DNA from: Zasmidium citrigriseum
Lineage: Eukaryota > Ascomycota > Dothideomycetes > Mycosphaerellales > Mycosphaerellaceae
DNA: 64,000 bases
Reading direction: 5' to 3'
Assembly (NCBI GenBank): GCA_002786025.1
Contig: NHNW01000006.1
Span: 558,001-622,000 of the forward strand
The notes under the pieces were generated by a model. It was not told the origin of the DNA and ran no database searches. It saw only the letters and a program-made list of their open reading frames with translations. Position 1 is the stretch's first letter, and every line of letters starts with the position of its first letter. The position numbers and the translations under genes are program-made. Positions 1 to 10,561 of the stretch are shown here, piece by piece.

Positions 1-1645
1 GGTATGTGTGCAATGGGCCGATTCCGACGGTCTGGAAGCCGTAGAGGCTGCAGTCTGTGGAATGACATGAGACCGCTGCGACAGACACTGTACTCGGCGA
101 ATTATGCCGATTGGTTAGATGGGAGCCATGGAATAGGACCTCGCTCGCTGCCGAGCTCGCTGGCGACTGAACCGCTTTTAGCATTCTGGTCCCTCCTATT
201 GCGCCAAACACTGCATAACATTCATGCATTACGGCCCAACGGCTGTATGACACGATACATAATGCATGGCGCCGGGTAACCAGTCATGTGGGTGTCGTGA
301 AGGCATCTGTCTCACCCCAGAGTGTGCCAAGCAGCAAGAGGGAGTATCGATGGCTTTTGGTACGTCGCTTCAGACCGAGGAGACCCGACTCAGCAAATGA
401 GCGTTCGAGTGAAAGATGCCGAGGATTTGGACGGTGCAATGATCAGTTCCGACGTCACAAAAAGCGCTGTTCCGGCCACATGAAGTCAGGATAAGCTCGC
501 ATGCTTTCCGGATATTAGGATCCATCGCTTGACCACTGCCACCAAGTGGGTTCTGGTGGATCTCCCGCTTGATTATATTTAGCCAGGCCCTGTAGTATGG
601 CAATCATCATGCTGCGTTGACCGTTTTCGTGAAAAGTTCGCTTTCCAAGCACAGACAGTGGATGCCATCTCAGCCCTGGCCCAGTCAGGAAGCCGGCCCT
701 GCGTCTTCCAACGACAGGAAGACGGGCGCTTTTGCCACAAGCCACACTCGACTACTGCGCATGTGCTACCGGAACGGAAACGGCAGACCAGATTTCTGCG
801 GGGAGATTGACTGTCGCGAGGATCCAATGTGGCTCGGGAGGCTCGTGAATGGGCTCGACCCGGGACACTGGCTCCAAGCGAAGCCATTTATCAAGGATTA
901 TGCAACCCTCTCGCCAGGGGCTGGAGTGATCCGCCGTTCCCGGGGGCATGCCAGGACCAAAGCTGATGCCCACTCACGATCGTCAGGGCCGGTTTCTCTG
1001 CTTGATACACCGGCGATACCGTAGTGGGAGCATAAAGGCGGGATCTGCCTCGTTCAGGGCGATTACTTGGCCCTCATTGGCGGCGGAAGGTGTCGAGTTG
1101 TGTGTGACGGGACGGAGGATCCGCGCCCTGGAGGTACCAGTGTTCGCAATGTTGTCGTCGCCTTGTTAGGTGCACCCTCGATCTGTGAGTTGACCACAAG
1201 AATCCAAGGCACATGTCCATCATGACGTCTGCCAGCGCTCGTTATGATACGTCCTCCGCACGTGAATGCCGTCCATGTTGGAGTAGCCATGCCTCCTGTG
1301 CTCAGGCGCGTTTCAGCTTGGACCTGCGTCGCTTTCGATCGTTCCAGTTGGGAATACGAGCGCTCGGGCTTGCTCGGGAATACGATGATTGCTGATATGT
1401 GTTGATGGGCTTGGAAGAGCCCTTCACGTGTTGGCGAGACAGCCAGGTCAGCCAGGTGAAGTCAGGCACAGAAAGCGCGACAGGGTTTCAGGGTTTCCCG
1501 TCGTGCCGCGGGCCGAACCTTCTTGTCATGGCCCGTGCGCCGCAGCGTCAGAAGGTCGTACATGACGAAGCGGCGACCTTTGATCTTCAATGTTCTCTCA
1601 CTCTCCATTGATTGACGCCTCCAACAAGACTGCGACCGCTACATC
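1..1645. other. Intergenic stretch, no supported gene
   Basis: Only short overlapping open frames occur on both strands. None shows a recognisable motif or a convincing exon-intron chain. The last few hundred bases presumably hold the promoter of the RING-finger gene that starts at 1646. Base composition resembles the other intergenic regions and there is no RIP-type TpA excess. Confidence 0.5.
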
Positions 1646-4519
1646 ATGGGCACCCTCACTGTGGGTCAGCCACGGCTGCCCAACTACTGCGACCACAAAC
1701 TGCCAACCTCTTGTCGGCTGTCATCGATTGGCGAGTGCTGTGCGTGTTACGATAACAGGGCCCACGCAGCATCCTACAGCACTTACATCGATGGCGTTGG
1801 ATTCGTGCCCAGAGGCACCCGGTGGCAACGATACTGCTGGTTTTGCAAGGAATTCTGGGAGAACCGAGTGGAAGCATCTGGATTGAGGCCGGCCCAAACC
1901 AGGATTCCCGAGGTTCCCGATCAGAGCGAGTTCTTAGCGCGATGGTATGAGTTCCATCAGGGCTATCGGATAGTGGAGCGGGATGATGGAAGTCAAGAGA
2001 GGATCGCGGTGCTTGGAGAGGACCTTCGAGATGTTGCCCCCGGGTGTTTGCCACGGACCCTGGACGAGCTCCGTGCTGGCAGAGAGCGCAGCGCGATGGA
2101 AGAACGCGAGCGGCAGGCGAGACTTCAGGCGCAAAGCGCACATGAGGAACCGGTTGACTCTGGACCCAGCTTAGAGGATGCTTTAGATAGCATGCTTCAA
2201 GCTGCGGCGAATGAGGAAACTGTGCCTCCGCCAACTCGGCCAACAGAAAACGAACGCATGTGGCAAAGCATTCATGCTCAAGCCATGACTCCGGCTGGCT
2301 CTAGAAACCGCGAGTACCAGACACGCCGTATTGCGGCCTTGCGTCGAGAGCTGCATCGAATGAGGAACGGCATCGAGCGTGTTATATCAGGTCTGCGAGA
2401 TTTAGGTGAGAATGTGCCGGATCATACCGAAGCATCCACCCGCCTATCTGAGCTTGGGAGTACGCTCGACAACATCTCTGGCGCTCCATCCTCGGAAGCT
2501 GCACAGCGCGCTATCAACAGTGTCAATGCCTTGACCAACGATGTGGCTACCACTCAGAGCGATCGGACGCTTGCCAGCATTCAAGCCCGAGTCGATGAAG
2601 CGAGACATCATGTCAATGAAGCTCAACGGAATAGGGACCAAGCCGCTGCAGAACTGGATGTCGCCGAGCAAGACTTGCGCAATTCGCAGTCTCGCCTACG
2701 TCAGCTGCAAAACGAACAACGCACTACCGAGAACTACATGCGACTTTTTGGCACTCGAGAGGAGATGGTAGCTCAAGGTGAGAACTACGAATCCCCAATC
2801 GGCGGCATGTTTACCCGGGCCATGGAGCGATTCCGTGTCGCTGAAGAGACCCGTCGGGAGGAGAGAATACTACGCCAGGTTCTTGCAGACGAAGAAAGAG
2901 CGCAGGACGCAAGCGATGCCGCAACTCGGCTATCAGAACTCAGCATGCGAGAGCCTGACGTTTGGGGTGTTCCACAGGTCAGACTGCCTGCAGATGTCGA
3001 CCCGCCGACTACCTCAGGCCCTTTGTCGTCGGAACTCTCTGTCGGCAGTCCACGGACGCCAGGACCGCTCAGTGACAGCGACACCGCTGGAGAGGCCTTG
3101 GAAGAGTATCTTGGAATGCTTGGTCCCATGCAGCCCACTCAGACAGTGCCATCAGAAGGCAACGGAACCTTGGAGAACTTCCCTCGTAGCATGCTCGATG
3201 GACTAGGCGACAACCAGCGCCGGAGGGACCGCAATCAAGCTATCGCCGACATGCTTGCAGAGTCGACGGCAGCATCAGAGGCCCTTGTCACAGGCGCAGA
3301 CCGTGATTCAGCTCCGACTACGTATGTGGCTGGCCCTCCAGGTCAACAGCTTGACGAAGACCCGGCCATCAACAACGATCGCGGACTTGACGCCCTGTTC
3401 GTTCTGACGGCACTGCAAGAAAACAGTACTTTGCTTTCCACCGTGCGCCATGCGCTGAACGAAGCAATAGTGCATGAAGTCTTAGATCATGTGTCCAGTA
3501 GCCGTCTCGATTCGAGGGACGTCGAGATAATTGAGACTCTCCTGAGTAATGAGAATGTCATCTGGGGGACCGGTCTTCCAGCTGAGCGGAATCGCCGGCG
3601 CAGACGACGGAGTGAAGAAGTGACATTTACGCCAGATGCCCTGGACATGGCACTCGCAGGGCAGATCATCGTCCACGACGTCGAGATGATGGCAGAGACT
3701 TTCCAAATGAGCGCTAATATCCGCCAATCTTCCGGTCTCATAGCCCCAGAACAGTTGAGGATGCTCTACAGACTACAGCGAGGAGAACGCAACAGCGATG
3801 ACCGCGCCGTCCTGGCACGCATGCTGCAGAACGACAGCGCCCTGTACCAAGCCCGCGAAGTCCAAGAACAATACCAGAGCTCCATGAACCCCGATCCAAT
3901 CAACTCAAACCAAATATCCGCCCTCGAAGAATCCCGCCGCACAGCAGCCCGACAAGGCGACCACTCCCGCGCCGAACTCGACGCCCAACGTCGCGCAACA
4001 CACAACGTCGCCCTCGCGGCCGGCCGCACAGCCATGCTCACAGGCCCAACAGCCCTCCTGGAACGCCTCGCCAACCGCGACGCCGAAACCCGCGCCGCCT
4101 ACGAACGTCTACAAGAGAATTTCGCCAACACCAGCGAGCCTATGAGCGAACGCCGCCTTCGCACACCCTTCTCTCGTCGTATCAATCTCAACACCTTCAC
4201 TCTGCCCACAGCTTCAGACTCTCTCAGCGACTCCGAGGAAGAGGACCAGGAGAATCGCGGTCTGGACGCCAAGGACTCTGGTCGACCGGAAGAGCCGATG
4301 TCCGAAGAAGACATGACGGTCTTGCTGGACTGTAGGATCTGTTATTCCCAAAAGGCCGAGATTTGTACGCTTCCTTGTGGCCATCTGACGATGTGTCGCT
4401 GGTGCAGCGACCAGCATAGCCCAACTATGGCTCACGATCGGACGAGGCCGCGACGTGCGGCCAATTGTCCTGTCTGTCGTAAGCAGATCAGGCAGAAGGT
4501 GAAGGTCATCAGGGCATAA
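1646..4519 (+). CDS. Large RING-finger protein, probable E3 ubiquitin ligase
   Basis: A single uninterrupted frame encodes 957 residues. The last 60 residues form a C3HC4 RING: CRIC, then a PCGH box, then CRWC, and after a loop rich in Arg a CPVC pair. The spacing and PCGH/CPVCR wording resemble the MUL1/IAP-type RING, a family that recruits E2 enzymes for ubiquitin transfer. The first 75 residues contain a second cysteine cluster (CDH, CCAC, YCWFC) that could bind zinc. Residues about 220-380 are Arg/Glu/Gln rich with heptad-like spacing and probably form coiled coil. The middle is acidic, low complexity and likely disordered. The ATG at 1646 is the first in frame before the Cys cluster. Substrate and location are unknown. 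It converges on ILV3, with 179 bp between stops. Confidence 0.8.
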   Translation: MGTLTVGQPRLPNYCDHKLPTSCRLSSIGECCACYDNRAHAASYSTYIDGVGFVPRGTRWQRYCWFCKEFWENRVEASGLRPAQTRIPEVPDQSEFLARWYEFHQGYRIVERDDGSQERIAVLGEDLRDVAPGCLPRTLDELRAGRERSAMEERERQARLQAQSAHEEPVDSGPSLEDALDSMLQAAANEETVPPPTRPTENERMWQSIHAQAMTPAGSRNREYQTRRIAALRRELHRMRNGIERVISGLRDLGENVPDHTEASTRLSELGSTLDNISGAPSSEAAQRAINSVNALTNDVATTQSDRTLASIQARVDEARHHVNEAQRNRDQAAAELDVAEQDLRNSQSRLRQLQNEQRTTENYMRLFGTREEMVAQGENYESPIGGMFTRAMERFRVAEETRREERILRQVLADEERAQDASDAATRLSELSMREPDVWGVPQVRLPADVDPPTTSGPLSSELSVGSPRTPGPLSDSDTAGEALEEYLGMLGPMQPTQTVPSEGNGTLENFPRSMLDGLGDNQRRRDRNQAIADMLAESTAASEALVTGADRDSAPTTYVAGPPGQQLDEDPAINNDRGLDALFVLTALQENSTLLSTVRHALNEAIVHEVLDHVSSSRLDSRDVEIIETLLSNENVIWGTGLPAERNRRRRRRSEEVTFTPDALDMALAGQIIVHDVEMMAETFQMSANIRQSSGLIAPEQLRMLYRLQRGERNSDDRAVLARMLQNDSALYQAREVQEQYQSSMNPDPINSNQISALEESRRTAARQGDHSRAELDAQRRATHNVALAAGRTAMLTGPTALLERLANRDAETRAAYERLQENFANTSEPMSERRLRTPFSRRINLNTFTLPTASDSLSDSEEEDQENRGLDAKDSGRPEEPMSEEDMTVLLDCRICYSQKAEICTLPCGHLTMCRWCSDQHSPTMAHDRTRPRRAANCPVCRKQIRQKVKVIRA

Positions 4520-4698
4520 GATAGAGGAAATAGAGCAAGACTGCGTATTGAAATGATTAGAATAGAATGTAAAATACCTCCAGTCAATGACGACACTCGT
4601 TCTACAGATTCCAAAGGCTTTTTGAATGTACATCACCCCCACCCCTTGAACACCGCGACGCCTTGCTATATACAAACAGACAACCCAGCGATTGACGT

Positions 4699-6569
4699 CT
4701 ACGACAAAGGCGCGTCAGTGATACAGCCATGGCTAGCATCGACGACGTTGCGGGCGTATTTGAAGAGGACACCCTTCTGGTACTTGAGCGGCGGGGCCTT
4801 GAACTCCGCTCTCCGCTTCTCGAGCTCCTCTTCACTGGCATCGATAATATCGATCACACGCTTCTCAGCATCAATGGTAATGGTGTCGCCGTCTCGGACG
4901 AGGCCGATCGGGCCACCTTCTTGAGCTTCAGGCGTGACGTGGCCGATCAAGAAACCGTGGCTGCCACCGGAGAAGCGACCGTCTGTGATGAGAGCGACGT
5001 CGTTACCGAGACCTGCGCCCATGATGGCTGAAGAAGGCTTCAACATCTCTGGCATGCCAGGGCCGCCCTTGGGTCCCTCGTAGCGGATGATGACGACGGT
5101 CTTCTCGCCCTTCTTGAGCTCGTTTCGCTCCAAGGCGGCGATGAAGTCGTCTTCAGCGTCGTAGCATTTGGCCTTGCCGGTGAATACGGTGCCCTCCTTA
5201 CCAGTGATCTTGCCAACGGCACCGCCTGGTGCCAAAGAACCGCGAAGGATGCAAATGTGGCCGGTCTTCTTGATGGGATTGCTGAATGGACGGATAATTT
5301 CCTGGTCCGAGGGGAAGTCTGGGGCGTTTTCGACATTCTCTTTGAGGGTCTTGCCGGTGACTGTGATGCGGCTGCCGTCGAGGAGACCTTCCTTGAGGAG
5401 GAACTTGGTCAAGCTTGGGATACCGCCGATATTGTAGAGGTCTTCGAAGACGTATTTGCCAGAGGGTTTGAGGTCTGCGAGGAAAGGTGTCGTGTCGGTG
5501 ACCTTTTGGAAGTCGTCGATGTTGATCTCGATTCCGACGCTGTGGGCCATGGCGATCAAGTGAAGGACGGCGTTGGTTGAGCCACCGGTGATGTTGACGA
5601 CGACCATGGCGTCTTCGAAAGCTTGCCGGGTCAGGATGTCCTTTGGTCTGATGTCCTCCTTCAGGAGATTCCGAATAGCAGGTCCAGCGGCCATGCATTC
5701 GAGTTGCTTTGCCTTGCTTGCCGCAGGATTTGACGAGGATCCAGGAAGAGACATGCCCATGACTTCGATGACAGACGCGAGAGTGTTGGCCGTGTACATA
5801 CCACCACAAGCACCACAGCTCGGGATGGCATTCCTCACGATATCAAACCTCTCCTTCTCATTGATCTCCCCAGTCAAAAACTGTCCATAAGCCTGGAAAG
5901 CAGAAACAATATCCAGCTTATTATTCCTCGGCTCTTTCCCACATCCCGCAGCAATAGTCCCTCCATACACCATAATACTCGGCCTGTTGACACGACCCAT
6001 TGCCATAATAACACCCGGCATGTTTTTATCGCACCCGGGGATACTGATATTCGCATCATACCATTGTCCACCCATGACAGTCTCTATCGAGTCGGCGATG
6101 AGATCTCTGCTCTGCAGCGAGTACCGCATCCCGCTCGTGCCCATACTGATGGCATCACTGACACCAATGGTATTGAACTGCATGCCGCGCAATCCGGCTT
6201 TATCCACGCTCTCTTTGATTTTGTGGTTCAGATCCAGCAAGTGCATGTTGCATGGATTTCCGCCGTACCATACGGATGAGATGCCGACCTGGGGCTTGTT
6301 CATGTCCTCCTCAGTGAATCCGGTCGCGTACAGCATGGCTTGCGAGGCACCCTGCGATTTGGGCTGGGTGATGTGTTTCGAGACGGCATTGAGGCCTTCG
6401 AGGTCGGTGGGCGAGGCTTTTTGGCGGCGGGTTGTGTTCGAGAGTCCTCGTCTGGGATATGTTAGCCATTGCCATTGTTGATATCGATGGGTCCGTACAT
6501 TGAGTGCCATTGTGCTCTGGAGCACCAGGCGGCGCGCGCAGAGGGCGCACCCGACCGTAGAGCAAACAT
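4699..6569 (-). CDS. ILV3: Dihydroxy-acid dehydratase, mitochondrial
   Basis: Exon 1 is complement 6499-6569 and exon 2 complement 4699-6451, separated by a 47-nt intron (GTACGG donor, CTAAC branch site, CCCAG acceptor); the product is 607 residues. It catalyses the third step of valine and isoleucine synthesis, removing water from dihydroxy acids to give 2-keto acids, using an iron-sulfur cluster. Cluster-ligand regions GCDKNMPG and [12 protein letters not shown] are visible, as are [11 protein letters not shown] and, near the C-terminus, [11 protein letters not shown]. The start at 6569 was chosen because only this frame, after splicing, joins the body of the enzyme; it gives [20 protein letters not shown], rich in Ala, Arg and Ser with no acid, a good mitochondrial presequence. 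Reading straight through the intron would give an unlikely N-terminus. Length and motifs are normal for the family. Confidence 0.95.
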
Positions 6570-7412
6570 GGCTGTTGACTATAGAAAGAACAGTCAATGG
6601 CTCCGAGGCGATTTTGTGAAGCTGCAGCTAAGCAGAAATGCTGCGCTTGATATTGGCCCCCAGCTTGACTCAAACATTGACTCAGGTCTCCGGTCTTCGG
6701 AGGTGCCAAGCCTCGCATTCGGATTTGATAAGCTTTCAACGAAGGATAAATTAAGGGGCATTTTGAGGGGAATTAGGCGGCATTCTTTCTGAACGACACT
6801 ACATCCCACGTTCAGGACTTGTCTCTACAGTCTCAAAGTGCATTACAATGCCTCCGTTTGAGCAAAAGTAGTTGAGACAGGGCAAAAGCATGACGAGCCT
6901 TGTTCAGCCTTGTATAGCCTCGTCTGAGCAAATGTGAATCGAGCTCAGTGACCTCAATTCATAGCGCAATCATGATGCAACATCTCGAAGGAGCATTCCT
7001 ACAGCGTCGAGGCCTTCAGAAAAGCTCCCGTTTCTTTGATTGCACGATGGTGTATCACGGACCTCAGCCCGCTGCAACGTGTTGGAGATCACCGTCCAAT
7101 TGGACGACATCGAGGATCATCCATGGTCCCTACATGATGTGGCACAGCGAAGGTAACGGAGCTCGGTGCGACTCTCTATGCAAGAAAGCATAGAGGGTTG
7201 CGTGCCTGTTGATCACTGCATGAAACCCTTTGCTCGGATAGATTCATTGCCCATGGTCCTTGGAGCGATACGCTCGACTAACAATCTAGGCTCTCGTTTG
7301 ACCCAGGCTGCGCTTTGGATATATGAGAAGTAGGACATGTTAGGTAGTAAGTAAACCTGAAGACAGTTGAACCCGTTCCCTCTTCATTTTCACGAGGGAC
7401 ATCGGATCCAAA
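6570..7412. promoter_or_regulatory. Divergent intergenic region between ILV3 and the reductase-like gene
   Basis: This 843-bp interval separates the start of ILV3 on the minus strand from the start of the NAD(P)-binding protein on the plus strand, so it must carry both promoters. I found no clear TATA box or long repeat in it and no coding motif. Confidence 0.5.
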
Positions 7413-8207
7413 ATGCCAACACGCAAAATCGCCTTCTTCGGCGCAACAGGAGGTTGCGCAAACGCTTGTCTTGCCCGGACTCTCGAACATGGCTTCAATG
7501 CCATCGCTCTCGCCCGTTCGTCCCAAAAACTGAAAGATAAACTCCTTAAGCGAGGCATCTCTGACCAATTGATGAACGAAAAGTTGGTGATCGTTGAAGG
7601 CGATGTAAAGGATCCAGATGCCGTCGAGAAAGTCCTGAGGTTCGATGGGAAAGGTGTTGATACGATTATCAGTGGCATCGGTATGCGGTTTCGTTCGAGG
7701 TCGTTGGAGTATGCTGATCGATCATCAGGTGGCGTTCCAGTTCCTCAGTCCTCGCTCTTCCGTCCTTTGACCATGACGGACCCGACGATTTGTGGTGACG
7801 CCACAGACTGTATCTTGTCGGCCATCTCTTCGTCCAAACTCCCAGCTCGGCCTTTACTGGCCGTCATATCTGGCAATGGCGTCCGCGACGATGTTCCACA
7901 AGACTATCCTCTGCTGCTCACTCCCCTCTATCGATGGTTGTTGACTGAGGTGTATGACGACAAGCGCCGTATGGAAGCCAGTCTCATGAAAGCCAAGCCG
8001 GAGGGAGGGTTCGTCATCGTCCGAGCAAGTCCGCTCACGAATGGTGAAAGCCAGGGCATCAAGGCGGTTCGGCAAGGTACGACGGAAAAGCCTGTGCTAG
8101 GATTCAGTATCAGCCGAGATGATGTTGGGTTATGGATCTTCGAGAATATCGTCCGAAGACAGGAGAGGCTTGAGTTCCTGAACGATGCCGTTTGTATTAC
8201 TTACTGA
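7413..8207 (+). CDS. NAD(P)-binding Rossmann-fold protein, atypical SDR / NmrA-like
   Basis: An intronless frame of 264 residues begins with KIAFFGATGGCANACLARTL, a beta-strand followed by the glycine-rich dinucleotide loop G-A-T-G-G of atypical short-chain dehydrogenases. It continues with ALARS at the end of the second strand and VEGDV at the strand that contacts the adenine ring. Members bind NAD(P) and act either as reductases or as redox-sensing regulators; no Tyr-x3-Lys catalytic pair is obvious, so enzymatic activity is uncertain. It is compact, with no signal peptide or membrane segment, and is presumably cytosolic. It is tail-to-tail with the membrane protein at 8277 (69 bp between stop codons). 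Confidence 0.8.
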   Translation: MPTRKIAFFGATGGCANACLARTLEHGFNAIALARSSQKLKDKLLKRGISDQLMNEKLVIVEGDVKDPDAVEKVLRFDGKGVDTIISGIGMRFRSRSLEYADRSSGGVPVPQSSLFRPLTMTDPTICGDATDCILSAISSSKLPARPLLAVISGNGVRDDVPQDYPLLLTPLYRWLLTEVYDDKRRMEASLMKAKPEGGFVIVRASPLTNGESQGIKAVRQGTTEKPVLGFSISRDDVGLWIFENIVRRQERLEFLNDAVCITY

Positions 8208-8276
8208 TACTCATATACACACGCAAGGCGCGAAGCAATTAACTCCCATGCACTCTGCTCTCATCGAATCCGTGTC

Positions 8277-9548
8277 TCATGGCTTGGTACCCTCCCCTTG
8301 AACTTGAACGGGCGGTATCTTGGGCTCGTATGCGTGCGGGAACGCAAGTACTTTCTTGACAAAGTTCCGTCGGCAGGTATCTTCGATTTCCGTACTAGAT
8401 GCAATGGTAGCTGAGTCGCGGCGGCTGTCCTCGAAGCCTATGCCGAGCTCTTGATGGCCATCGATGTCGTTTGTGATGACAGGCTGAGTGATCCAGAAGA
8501 GCACGGCGGCGACGAGGAAGACTGGGAAGGAGGGGATTAATATGCAGATCGCATCTAAAAATGATTTTGCTCACCTTCGGCCTTGCATGTGAGGTAGCAG
8601 AGCCATGCTGGCTCTCCATTGAACAAGGTCAACGACACTTTGACGCCCACGTCCACAAGCATTGTAATGGCACAGCCGACGGACGTTCGGATCACGATCT
8701 TGCGCACAGGCGTTAAAAGGCAACTTCCATCTCGGTGGACTTTGAGTAAAGGCTGCAGAAACCGCAGAGTGACTACAAGTGAAGGATAGAAGGTCAGCAG
8801 ATGTCTCAGACATGTCGTAGGATGGCCTCTGCCCTTTAATTTACGTACGGTACAGCTGTGCTGCAGTCTCCACCCCTAGCATAGGCATCAAGGCGAATCT
8901 TTGCATCCCAATTATGCAAATTTCACCACCGAGGAGATAGGATATACGGCTAGCATTCCGGTCAGCAAATGGTGAAAAAAGGAAGATGCTCACACAGGTC
9001 TTACTATGAGATGGCCACCGCAGTCACAATGATATATGGCACAAAGATGCCAATATAGCTCGCGACGTACTCCCATGTCCGATGTCTGGGGTTGAGCGGC
9101 CAGCTGATGATGTACGCTCTTTCGACCAGGAATGCAATTTCTACCGCTTTGGCTGTATTGTGAAGAGCTAGACCTGACCGCATATCAGTCACATATCATC
9201 GACAGCATGATTCGACGCTTTTGACTTACAAACCACCATCAAAGAATCGCAGAAGGCCACCGTTTGAGGCGCTCGAATGTGGGTCAGCATGGTCACTGTT
9301 ATGATGTAAAGAGCGTCCGTTCCGTAGCACTAGAGATACGTTAGACATTGCAGGCACTACAGCCTTTCATCACTCACCATCAAGCACAAGAAAGTTGCCG
9401 TAGTGCATTTCTGTCCGTCCTTCGGAAGTCTCGCCACAGCGAACACGGCGATCGCAGGCAGAGAGATGAGCGATATGAGGATTGAGACAATGTCTCCCGA
9501 TAGTGGGAAGTGCCATCGCACAGGGCTGTCGTCAGGAATCACTGCCAT
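8277..9548 (-). CDS. Six-exon seven-helix-type integral membrane protein, unknown function
   Basis: Six minus-strand exons join in frame: 9378-9548, 9230-9329, 9005-9173, 8849-8949, 8575-8772 and 8277-8521. The introns are 48-76 nt with good donors (GTGAGT, GTAAGT, GTAAGA, GTACGT, GTGAGC). The product is 327 residues. Hydrophobic segments occur near residues 17-38, 55-75, 80-105, 120-145, 155-178, 205-230 and 240-260, and the last 80 residues are a polar tail, the layout of a seven-helix receptor-like protein. I recognise no signature that assigns it to a named GPCR or transporter family. The ATG at 9548 is the only in-frame ATG before the first helix. It could be a sensor or a channel-like protein; function is not inferred. 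Confidence 0.75.
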
Positions 9549-10561
9549 ATTCACGTCCGATCCAGTGCTGTCGTGACAATGCTCCTGCGTGTGGCCATGT
9601 AGCTCGAAAGTATCTCGTGGGCACTGGCCCTACTTTCTGTATCGAAGATTGAGGGCAGGATCATCAGAACGTTCCATGCATATCGTTGCAAAGCTGTGAA
9701 GGTGTGAAGTCGGGTAATACATCTATCCTTGGATCAACCGTACCGATGAAATGCCATCGAGAATATCAGTCCACTGACTGGGTCTTTGATCCGTTTGTGG
9801 ACGAGAATGTCGTGCATGATCTGAATTATCTGCAAGTAAGAAGTCATCAAATCACTAATAGAACACGGATGACTCTCGTCATAGGTAGGACAGGAGAACC
9901 ACGCGTGATGCAAGAAAGGTATGTTTGGATTTGATCAGCCTTACAGCAGTAGCACTCATAGCTCTCTTATAGGAAGAGCCGAGTATACTTCCGGGTCTCC
10001 ATTCGCTCTAGCTGGAAGAGAAGATTCTGACCTGCAATGGAAATTCTGGATGGCCTATCCTTGTGTGGTTGCAGCTGGCAATATTGCGGACGCTCTCAGG
10101 GTAGGGCCCCCGATTGCGAAGCCGAGGATCACGTTCATGGTCAGCTATTGAATTAGAGCAGTGTCTCTCAGATCGCCGTTTAGATGGAGTTTCTCCATGG
10201 TGGTCTTGTCTTCCTGTCCAAGACGTCGAGATCGCCTGGGCGTGTAAGAGTCCGGTTTTGTAGCGACGAACGCCGAGTCGTTTATTGGATGGTCAGATCA
10301 AATTGGACGTCGGGAATCCTGTATTGAACGCATAATACGGCGTGAATACATGGTGAGATGGTAGGAGTCAATGTTTGGTAGAGGTTGAGGTGCACAAGTG
10401 CGATGTAAATCTGCACAAAATACAGCTACGGAAGACGATAGAAGGCGCGTTTCACGTATTTCGAAACGAGCATAGCGCCGGGACTTCGGGAAACCGCTCA
10501 TCTCCTGCTACGAGCGATATCTCCTACAAGCGTTTCATCGCCGTCTGCAACCAAAACAACA
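9549..10561. other. Intergenic stretch, no supported gene
   Basis: About 1 kb between two divergently transcribed genes. Short open frames on both strands lack motifs and plausible splice chains. The right part, near 10500, should contain the promoter of the Zn2Cys6 regulator. Confidence 0.5.

Noticed and set aside
617..1024. Plus-strand open frame of 135 codons
   Set aside because: Reverse-strand frames are equally open, there is no recognisable motif and no supporting splice sites.
6452..6597. Unspliced N-terminal reading of ILV3
   Set aside because: The region contains a textbook 47-nt intron, and splicing reveals a clean mitochondrial presequence.
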